A stretch of 6,221 nt of DNA from Chitinophaga pinensis (GTDB lineage Bacteria > Bacteroidota > Bacteroidia > AKYH767-A > OLB10). The first letter of the stretch is position 1, and every line of letters begins with the position of its first letter. Positions 1 to 5,974 of the stretch are shown here, one piece after another. The DNA lies in assembly GCA_945872015.1 (NCBI GenBank), contig CAMBYJ010000112.1, positions 1-6,221 of the forward strand, in the 5' to 3' direction. Both the position numbers and the translations under genes were made by a program. Below the pieces are notes generated by a model, which saw only the letters and a list, made by a program, of their open reading frames with translations, was not told where the DNA came from and did not search any database.

Positions 1-261
1 AAATCGTTAGAGGGCACCCTTCCTAACGATATCCTATACCGTAAAAAAATGGGCTTTTGTGTACCTTTAAGAGAGTGGTCACAAGATATTATCATCCGAA
101 ATATTGAAAATGATTTAAGCAGCTTTTGTAAAAATGCAGGCTTCTTTAGCGAGTCGGGATTGAGAACACAAATTAATGCGATGAAAAATGGACAGAAAGA
201 TTATACCAACAATCTCTGGACGATTTATTTTATCATGCAATGGTTTAAAAAATGGATGTAA
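1..261 (+). CDS. asnB: Asparagine synthetase (glutamine-hydrolysing) family protein, C-terminal end (5' partial)
   Basis: Only the last 86 codons are present; the reading frame is open from base 1 and ends with TAA at 259-261. The fragment carries the C-terminal signature of the AsnB synthetase domain: Leu-Pro-Asn-Asp-Ile-Leu-Tyr-Arg-Lys-Lys followed by Met-Gly-Phe-Cys-Val-Pro-Leu and a Trp (residues 7-26 of the fragment). It also has the family's usual closing Leu-Trp and Trp-Phe segments near the end (around residues 71 and 82). Full-length relatives are about 600 residues with an N-terminal Ntn glutaminase domain; that part lies outside the window. AsnB makes asparagine from aspartate, glutamine and ATP. 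Copies inside polysaccharide clusters are often suspected of amidating sugar carboxylates instead, and the fragment cannot separate the two roles. The ATG at 49 is internal, not a start. The stop overlaps the next gene, which suggests one transcript. Confidence 0.88.
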   Translation, partial: KSLEGTLPNDILYRKKMGFCVPLREWSQDIIIRNIENDLSSFCKNAGFFSESGLRTQINAMKNGQKDYTNNLWTIYFIMQWFKKWM

Positions 262-1403
262 TGAAGAAGGTTGTATTAATTACCAATATTCCTAACCCCT
301 ACCGTGTTCCGTTATTTAACGAGTTGTCGAAGCAATTAAAAAATGAAAACACTCATTTAAAAATAATTTTTGCTACTAAAACTTACAAAAGAAGACTCTT
401 TCAACTAAACGAAAATGATTTTCTATTTGATTATAGTTACTTAAATAACGAAGCCATCACTGTTGGCAATAATAGTGAAAACTCCTACTTCACGTATAAA
501 GGACTTTTTGAACGATTGAAAAATGAAAAACCGGACTCCATCATCGTTTCTGGATTTTCGAGTGCAACGGTAAAAGTATTTTTATATTCATTTTTTAAGC
601 GAGTGCCATACATTATCTGGAATGGTTCAATAGCTAAAAAAGGTAGAAAAGATAGTTTCATCAGAACTTTACAAAGGAGATTTTTAGCCTATTTCGCATC
701 TGCATTTGTTGCTTACGGGACAAAAGCAAAATCATACTTAACAAGTATGGGCGCTTCCGAAGAAAAAGTTTTTATTGCCACCAACACAGTAGATACAAGC
801 TTTTTTGAAAAAGAAACCGAAAAGCAAAGAGCAATGCTGGTTGATGATAATATCCATCATTTTATTTACCTCGGCTATTTAGTACCCAGAAAAAATGTTG
901 GGCAGCTCATAGAGATTGCTAAAATTTTAAAAATGCAACGCAATGATTTCTGTATCGATATTATTGGTGATGGAGAAAGCAAGAAAGCTTTAGAATCCAT
1001 GGTGAAAGAATATCAATTATTAGATCAGATAAAGTTTCATGGGTTTAAGCAGAAAGAGGAACTTCCACCTTACTTTGCCAAGGCTAAAGCGTTGTTGTTT
1101 CAAACGGACTTTGATATTTGGGGACTCGTATTAAATGAATCGATGGCGGCTGGAGTACCTTGCCTATCATCGGTTAATGCTGGAGCGAGTGAAGATTTAA
1201 TCGTCGATGGCGAGAATGGATACATTGTAGATTATCAAAACAAGGCAGATATCATTGAAAAAATCAATTTTATTATCGAAAATCCTGAAAAGGCAAAGAA
1301 AATGGGGGCTCAGGCTTCATCATTTATTCGGAATAATGCCAATGTAATGATTTGTGCAAAAGGTTTTTTAAAAGCCATTCAATCGATAGAGAAAAATAAG
1401 TAA
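252..1403 (+). CDS. Glycosyltransferase family 4 (GT-B fold), first of two
   Basis: The protein has 383 residues, the usual length for a family 4 retaining glycosyltransferase, and should act at the cytoplasmic membrane face, moving a sugar from a nucleotide donor to a lipid-linked acceptor. The N-terminal acceptor half opens with a beta strand and a Pro-Asn-Pro-Tyr-Arg-Val-Pro loop (residues 14-20). The C-terminal donor half shows Tyr-Leu-Gly...Pro-Arg-Lys-Asn (206-215; Arg213/Lys214 fit the phosphate-binding position), Ile-Ile-Gly-Asp-Gly-Glu (237-242), His-Gly-Phe (263-265) and Gly-Leu-Val-Leu-Asn-Glu-Ser-Met-Ala (291-299). The first acidic residue of the EX7E motif is Asp288, paired with Glu296. 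No signal peptide or membrane span is seen. Two starts are possible: ATG 252, or ATG 261, which overlaps the upstream TAA as TAATG and gives Met-Lys-Lys-Val-Val-Leu-Ile. The second looks more typical of the family. Donor and acceptor cannot be read from the sequence. Confidence 0.92.
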   Translation: MDVMKKVVLITNIPNPYRVPLFNELSKQLKNENTHLKIIFATKTYKRRLFQLNENDFLFDYSYLNNEAITVGNNSENSYFTYKGLFERLKNEKPDSIIVSGFSSATVKVFLYSFFKRVPYIIWNGSIAKKGRKDSFIRTLQRRFLAYFASAFVAYGTKAKSYLTSMGASEEKVFIATNTVDTSFFEKETEKQRAMLVDDNIHHFIYLGYLVPRKNVGQLIEIAKILKMQRNDFCIDIIGDGESKKALESMVKEYQLLDQIKFHGFKQKEELPPYFAKAKALLFQTDFDIWGLVLNESMAAGVPCLSSVNAGASEDLIVDGENGYIVDYQNKADIIEKINFIIENPEKAKKMGAQASSFIRNNANVMICAKGFLKAIQSIEKNK

Positions 1404-1478
1404 AGATTCATTAATATTATACCCTGATAAACTACAGTGTAGCACCTCTGATGGCTATGTAGTTAATTAAGTTGAATT
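1404..1478. other. 75-bp intergenic gap, the only sizeable non-coding stretch
   Basis: This is the only break in an otherwise overlapping or nearly abutting gene row. It is A+T-rich and contains an imperfect inverted repeat at 1430-1464. I see no convincing Bacteroidota promoter (TTG near -33 with TAnnTTTG near -7). A TATTAT-like stretch lies near 1414-1419 but has no recognisable partner element. No Shine-Dalgarno sequence precedes the next start at 1479. The gap may hold a secondary promoter or leader signal, or be a junction left when cluster segments were recombined; the sequence does not decide. Confidence 0.5.
1430..1464 (+). promoter_or_regulatory. Imperfect inverted repeat, possible RNA hairpin upstream of the polymerase gene
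   Basis: The arm AACTACA (1430-1436) pairs perfectly with TGTAGTT (1458-1464). Inside it, TAGC (1440-1443) pairs with GCTA (1454-1457), leaving GTG (1437-1439) as a bulge on one side and a loop of about 10 nt. In RNA this would give an 11-bp bulged hairpin ending 14 nt before the next start codon. No T-run follows, so it is a poor intrinsic terminator. A role in mRNA stability or translation of the polymerase gene is possible, but a chance repeat cannot be excluded. Confidence 0.35.
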
Positions 1479-2747
1479 ATGAATTTTAAAGCATGGATCC
1501 AGTGGTATAAATCATTAGAAATTACTCGAAAATGGTTTGTAATCCTAATTATTATTCGACCACTAATCGATAACTTTTACGAATTAAAACAAACATCTGT
1601 ATTAGCCAGCCCACTTTATATTGTTGGGGTACTTACGCCTGTTTTAATTTTAATGAGTTTTACATCCAAGAATTTTTTGAATTACAACAATGCACCCCAA
1701 GACTTCTTTATAAAAGTATTCGGAGTTTTTTTATTTTTCAATTGCATTTATTTCTTCGTATCACAATTTTCAATCACTGCATTGGGGGACTTAGTAAAAT
1801 ACACCACTCCTATTCTACTGTATTTTTATGCGAGAGCATTTATACAGTCGAAGAAAGACCTAGATGGGATAATGTTTTCGTGTTTGATTGCTTGTATTTT
1901 TCCGCTTGGGATGTTGGTATATGAATCTATCTTCAACCCAATTGCAATTGAATATATTAGTACAGGACGCGGTGGTGGCTCACGTATTCGTGGTGCTTAT
2001 GCAGATATTATGAATTATGCAGTGTATATAGTTTTATTTTTTATCATCATCGGTTATTTATTTTTAACAAATCTATATGTCAAGTCGAAGTTGAAAATAA
2101 ATGCTTTTCACGTAGCTGCTGCTCTTGTATTTGTTGTTTATGCGTTATCCAGAATCAAACACGTATCAACCTGGACGGTAACATTTGTGATATTTCTATT
2201 GCTTATGATCCATAACTTAAAAAATGCAAAGGGGTTTGTTTTCGTTATTGTTCTTTTAACAATTATATCAGCCTTCTTTGCAGAGAGTCTTTATGATTCA
2301 CAAATTGAACCACTAATAGGAAAAGAAATTAGAGTTATTGAAGGAGAAAGCGAAACGAACTATGCATTCAATGGCCGTATGAGTAGATGGGAACGTTATT
2401 TTGAAATATGGGAACAGATGCCAATGACTAATCACTTTATTGGAATTACTACAGCCAACTTCCCTGAGACCGATAATATGATTGGAGCAGGTATGCATTC
2501 TGATTATGTTCGATTGTTATTTTTAACTGGATTTATTGGTGTTGGATCCTATGTGTTTTTCATCTTAGCGATTGGTTCTAAATATTCTCAATTAAAAATG
2601 GCAGAAAAATTTCTGCTATCAGCAACTGTTTGTTCACTGCTTTTATGGTCTGTTAGTACAATACCCACCTTGTATGCACCATTAATCTATTTTACTTACC
2701 CAGTGTTTGCTTACGCACTACTTCCTAAAAAAATGCTGTATTCATGA
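1479..2747 (+). CDS. Polytopic membrane protein, O-antigen polymerase/ligase-like (Wzy-type)
   Basis: The 422-residue protein is very hydrophobic, with about ten to twelve candidate membrane segments (roughly 18-34, 44-62, 77-96, 102-122, 130-152, 178-200, 208-224, 229-246, 250-268, 343-367, 377-396, 398-416). One long polar region at about 269-342 is probably the large periplasmic loop typical of Wzy polymerases and WaaL ligases. Family-like features are the Arg/Gly-rich stretch Gly-Arg-Gly-Gly-Gly-Ser-Arg-Ile-Arg-Gly (163-172), Asn-Gly-Arg-Met-Ser-Arg-Trp (298-304), and at the loop end His340-Ser-Asp-Tyr-Val-Arg-Leu followed by Thr-Gly-Phe-Ile-Gly (350-354). It would join undecaprenyl-linked repeat units in the periplasm, or attach chains to an acceptor. 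The start is well bounded: TGA lies in frame at 1473-1475 and no other ATG falls between. Its 3' end overlaps the next gene as ATGA. Sequence similarity in this family is weak, so polymerase versus ligase is undecided; the place between two glycosyltransferase genes favours polymerase. Confidence 0.82.
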   Translation: MNFKAWIQWYKSLEITRKWFVILIIIRPLIDNFYELKQTSVLASPLYIVGVLTPVLILMSFTSKNFLNYNNAPQDFFIKVFGVFLFFNCIYFFVSQFSITALGDLVKYTTPILLYFYARAFIQSKKDLDGIMFSCLIACIFPLGMLVYESIFNPIAIEYISTGRGGGSRIRGAYADIMNYAVYIVLFFIIIGYLFLTNLYVKSKLKINAFHVAAALVFVVYALSRIKHVSTWTVTFVIFLLLMIHNLKNAKGFVFVIVLLTIISAFFAESLYDSQIEPLIGKEIRVIEGESETNYAFNGRMSRWERYFEIWEQMPMTNHFIGITTANFPETDNMIGAGMHSDYVRLLFLTGFIGVGSYVFFILAIGSKYSQLKMAEKFLLSATVCSLLLWSVSTIPTLYAPLIYFTYPVFAYALLPKKMLYS

Positions 2748-3841
2748 GCGATAAAAAAAACATATTGCTCTTAGGCAAACTACCTCCTCCTTATATGGGG
2801 CCTTCAATTGCAACCGCGTTATTATTGCAGTCTGATTTATCGCGCAGTTTTAATTTATTGCATGTAGACACAAAGGTTAATACAGACTTAAAAAATATCG
2901 GCAAATTTAATTTTGACAAGCTCAAAAAGAATCTAGCCATTTACAGAAAACTTATAAAAATCAACCGGAACAACAAACCGGAATTAGCTTTAATCCCTTT
3001 CAGTCAAACGACCATTGGATTTATTAAAGACTCCATTTACATTCGAATATGTTTGCTTTTAAAAACAAAAGTGCTTTTACATTTAAGAGGTAGCGAATTC
3101 AAAATATGGATGAATCGTTCGAGTTTTTTAACACGCTGGTATGTTAAATCAACCTTGAATAAATGCGAAGGCGTGATAGTATTAGGTAACAACTTGAGAT
3201 ATTTATTTGAAGGATATTTACCCGATAATAAAATATTTGTTTGCCCGAATGGTGGCACCTATCATTTACCGGCAAAAAATAAAACAGGTACAAAAATCAA
3301 GGTGCTTTATCTTGGCAATCTACAACCATCAAAAGGAATAGAAGATGTAATTGATGCAGCACGTTTGTTAGCGGAAAGAAATATAAATTGTAAATTTGAG
3401 ATAATCGGTGGATGGAGAAACGAAGAAATAAAAAAGAAATGCTTAGCAATTGTTAGTGAACATAAACTTGATGTCCATTTTTATTCACAAGAAGAAAGTA
3501 CTCGAAAGTTCGAATTGATGGCGCAATCAGATATTTTCTTATTTCCACCTAGAGCACCAGAAGGTCATCCGTGGGTGATTATTGAAGCGATGGCATCCTC
3601 GTTACCTGTAATTAGTACAGACCAAGGTGCTATTGTTGAATCAGTAATTGATGGTATAAATGGATTTATTGTGAAATCAAAATCGCCAGAAGAGATTGCA
3701 AGTAAAATCGAAATTTTGGTAAACGACGATAATTTAAGAAATTCGATGAGTCAAAAATCAAGAGAGCTATATGAGGCGAATTTTACTGAAGAGAAAATGG
3801 TTCAACGATTAACAACTATAATCAATCAAATAACAGCTTAA
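2744..3841 (+). CDS. Glycosyltransferase family 4 (GT-B fold), second of two
   Basis: This 365-residue protein has the full two-lobed family 4 layout. The N-lobe starts with a hydrophobic strand and the loop Gly-Lys-Leu-Pro-Pro-Pro-Tyr-Met-Gly-Pro-Ser (11-21), a proline/glycine loop common in these enzymes, and later has Leu-His-Leu-Arg-Gly-Ser-Glu (112-118) and Cys-Pro-Asn-Gly (167-170). The C-lobe has Tyr-Leu-Gly-Asn-Leu-Gln-Pro-Ser-Lys-Gly (189-198), Ile-Ile-Gly-Gly (220-223), and an intact EX7E motif, Glu273 to Glu281, followed by Ala-Met-Ala-Ser-Ser-Leu-Pro-Val-Ile. It should transfer a nucleotide-activated sugar, retaining the anomeric configuration, to the growing lipid-linked oligosaccharide in the cytoplasm. 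ATG 2744 overlaps the polymerase stop (ATGA), arguing for coupled translation, and the stop is 2 nt before the next start. It differs clearly from the first glycosyltransferase in its N-lobe and motif details, so it probably makes a different linkage. The sugar is unknown. Confidence 0.93.
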   Translation: MSDKKNILLLGKLPPPYMGPSIATALLLQSDLSRSFNLLHVDTKVNTDLKNIGKFNFDKLKKNLAIYRKLIKINRNNKPELALIPFSQTTIGFIKDSIYIRICLLLKTKVLLHLRGSEFKIWMNRSSFLTRWYVKSTLNKCEGVIVLGNNLRYLFEGYLPDNKIFVCPNGGTYHLPAKNKTGTKIKVLYLGNLQPSKGIEDVIDAARLLAERNINCKFEIIGGWRNEEIKKKCLAIVSEHKLDVHFYSQEESTRKFELMAQSDIFLFPPRAPEGHPWVIIEAMASSLPVISTDQGAIVESVIDGINGFIVKSKSPEEIASKIEILVNDDNLRNSMSQKSRELYEANFTEEKMVQRLTTIINQITA

Positions 3842-3843
3842 CA

Positions 3844-5970
3844 ATGGAACAACTGACGCAAAATTTAAAAGATGGTGCAATGCAAATTATGCAGGTGCCC
3901 TTCCCTGCCTTAAATGCTGGTCAGGTGCTAGTTCGAAATCATTATTCATTGATAAGTGCAGGAACAGAGGGAAAGACCGTAAAAGATGCGCGATTAGGCT
4001 ATATTGGTAAAGCAAGGGCAAGAAAAGAAGAAGTAAAAAAAGTCATTCAAACAGCGAAGACTATCGGGGTTTTAGAAACCTATAAGATGGTGATGAACAA
4101 ACTGGACGCACCAAGTGCATTAGGTTATAGTTGTGCAGGAGAAATCATTGCAGTAGCCGATGATGTTAAAGATTTTAAAATTGGAGATAAAGTAGCTTGT
4201 GGTGGTGCAGGTGCTGTACATGCAGAAGTGGTAGCTATATCCGTAAACTTGTGCGTAAAATTAGATGACAACGCAGATTTAAAATCTGCATGCTTCACAA
4301 CAGTTGGTGCCATTGCAATGCAAGGAATTCGTCAGGCTGATTTACGTTTAGCAGAAAACTGTGTTGTAATTGGGCTAGGGTTAATTGGACAGATTACTGT
4401 TTCACTTTTAAAAGCTTCTGGAGTAAATGTAATTGCAATTGATATTGATTCCAACCAAGTAGCCAAAGCAAAATTAATGGGGGCAGATTTGTCGTTATCA
4501 AGAAATGATGAATTACTTTCCAATAAAATAAATGAATTTACCAATGGATATGGTGCAGATGCAGTTATTATTACTGCGAGTACCAGTTCCAATGACCCAA
4601 TAGAATTAGCAGGAGAACTGTGCAGAAAGAAAGGTAAAGTAATAATTGTTGGTGCAGTACCTACAGGATTTTCAAGAAAGAATTATTACATCAAAGAACT
4701 AGAACTTAAAATGTCGTGTTCGTATGGCCCAGGCCGTTATGATTCAGAATTTGAAGAAGAAGGGATTGACTATCCTTACGCCTATGTTAGGTGGACGGAA
4801 ACACGCAATATGCAAGCCTTTGCTAAATTATTACAAGAGCAAAAAATTCCAATAGATAAAATTATCACACATGAATTTGCATTTCAAAATGCGAAAGCAG
4901 CGTACGATTTAATTCTTGAAAAAAGCGAACCCTTTGCAGGAATAGTTTTAAAATACGATATAGAAAAGAAAATTGAGTCGAAGGTTGTCCTCAATCAAAC
5001 TAAAAAAGCAAGTAAGGTTTATATAGGCTTGATTGGTGCAGGCTCATTTGCACAAAACATTCTTTTACCAAGAATAGCTACAACAGAAAGTTCTTTCATT
5101 GGATTAACTACTGGCAAGTCGAATAATGCAATCAACATATCACAGAAATATAAATTCAATTACTGCACCAATGAAGTAAACGATTTATTTGCTGATGAAA
5201 ACATCAATACTATTTTCATTACTACCCGACATGATAGTCATTTTGAATATGTAAAAAAAGGTATTGAGAATGGTAAAAACGTGTTTGTAGAAAAACCACT
5301 TTGTTTAAATGAAGAGGAATTAACTATTATCAAGAATGATGTTTCCAAATACAATGGAAATATCATGGTTGGATTTAACAGAAGATTTGCTCCGTTATTA
5401 CAAACTATAAAATCGAAAACAAGTAGTGACAGTCCTGTATCAATCCACTACCGAATTAATGCGGGAGCTGTAGCTTCTGATCACTGGACACAAAATCCCA
5501 AAATTGGCGGAGGAAGAATCATTGGAGAGGTTTGCCATTTTATTGACTTATGTGCATACATCGCTGGAAGTAAAGTAAAATACGTTTCTGGGTTTAGCAT
5601 GCTAACGGCAGGCCATACCGAAGATACTGTTACTATTAATCTGATTATGGAGAATGGAAGCATTGCGAATATTTGCTATTACGCGAACGGATCCAAAGAA
5701 CTAGCTAAAGAACGAATTGAAGTTTACAATGGTGGCAACACGTATATTCTCGATGACTTTAAATCACTCAACATGTTTGGCAAAAGCAATAAAAAAGTTG
5801 AGCAGAAACAAGACAAAGGCCATCAGCAAGAAATAATTGAGTTCATCAATTCAATAAAAGATGGAAAGTCAAACCCAATTTCGTTTGATGAAATTTATAA
5901 TTCAATGTTGGCTACTTTTAAAGCAATTACATCTATTCGTAGCAATGGACAATCAATAAAGGTTGAATAG
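3844..5970 (+). CDS. Two-domain oxidoreductase: medium-chain dehydrogenase fused to Gfo/Idh/MocA domain
   Basis: The 708-residue protein joins two NAD(P)-binding enzymes. Residues about 1-372 form a medium-chain dehydrogenase/reductase, with Leu-Gly-Tyr-Ser-Cys-Ala-Gly-Glu (93-100), Gly-Asp-Lys-Val-Ala-Cys (114-119) and a Rossmann Gly-Leu-Gly-Leu-Ile-Gly (177-182), plus Asp200 at the end of the second strand, which usually favours NAD(H). Residues about 391-708 form a Gfo/Idh/MocA oxidoreductase, with Gly-Leu-Ile-Gly-Ala-Gly-Ser-Phe-Ala (395-403), Glu-Lys-Pro (483-485, Lys484 being the expected catalytic lysine), Gly-Phe-Asn-Arg-Arg-Phe (510-515) and Gly-Gly-Gly-Arg...His565...Asp568. The linker (about 373-390) is Lys-rich. 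The same fusion is known in databases as bi-domain-containing oxidoreductase and recurs in polysaccharide clusters; its substrate is not established to my knowledge. Zinc-ligand positions of the first domain are altered: the usual Cys becomes Ala39/Gly40, the usual His becomes Tyr95, Cys150 may be kept, and the four-Cys structural zinc lobe is absent. It is presumably cytoplasmic and acts on a sugar or sugar-linked group (inference). Confidence 0.93.
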   Translation: MEQLTQNLKDGAMQIMQVPFPALNAGQVLVRNHYSLISAGTEGKTVKDARLGYIGKARARKEEVKKVIQTAKTIGVLETYKMVMNKLDAPSALGYSCAGEIIAVADDVKDFKIGDKVACGGAGAVHAEVVAISVNLCVKLDDNADLKSACFTTVGAIAMQGIRQADLRLAENCVVIGLGLIGQITVSLLKASGVNVIAIDIDSNQVAKAKLMGADLSLSRNDELLSNKINEFTNGYGADAVIITASTSSNDPIELAGELCRKKGKVIIVGAVPTGFSRKNYYIKELELKMSCSYGPGRYDSEFEEEGIDYPYAYVRWTETRNMQAFAKLLQEQKIPIDKIITHEFAFQNAKAAYDLILEKSEPFAGIVLKYDIEKKIESKVVLNQTKKASKVYIGLIGAGSFAQNILLPRIATTESSFIGLTTGKSNNAINISQKYKFNYCTNEVNDLFADENINTIFITTRHDSHFEYVKKGIENGKNVFVEKPLCLNEEELTIIKNDVSKYNGNIMVGFNRRFAPLLQTIKSKTSSDSPVSIHYRINAGAVASDHWTQNPKIGGGRIIGEVCHFIDLCAYIAGSKVKYVSGFSMLTAGHTEDTVTINLIMENGSIANICYYANGSKELAKERIEVYNGGNTYILDDFKSLNMFGKSNKKVEQKQDKGHQQEIIEFINSIKDGKSNPISFDEIYNSMLATFKAITSIRSNGQSIKVE

Positions 5971-5974
5971 GATA

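Noticed and set aside
1404..1425. Promoter with a TATTAT-like -10 element before the polymerase gene
   Set aside because: In DNA this A+T-rich such matches are expected by chance, and the Bacteroidota -33/-7 pattern is not present.
1430..1464. Intrinsic terminator after the first glycosyltransferase gene
   Set aside because: The inverted repeat is real but is followed by AATTAAG rather than a T-run, and the stem is bulged and not G+C-rich, so it was listed only as a possible hairpin.
1742..1924. 60-codon plus-strand frame inside the polymerase gene
   Set aside because: It overlaps transmembrane coding sequence in another frame, has no ribosome binding site and shows no family features.
4273..4289. 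Perfect inverted repeat with 8-bp arms (GCAGATTT / AAATCTGC, 1-nt spacer) inside the oxidoreductase gene
   Set aside because: It lies within well-conserved coding sequence (Ala-Asp-Leu-Lys-Ser-Ala), has almost no loop, and short A+T-rich palindromes of this kind arise by chance.
4332..4592. 86-codon open frame on the minus strand
   Set aside because: It lies fully antisense to the Rossmann region of the oxidoreductase, has no recognisable motif, and its composition is that of a shadow frame. The other antisense frames at 2313-2498, 3037-3258, 4125-4313 and 5481-5663 were rejected for the same reason.
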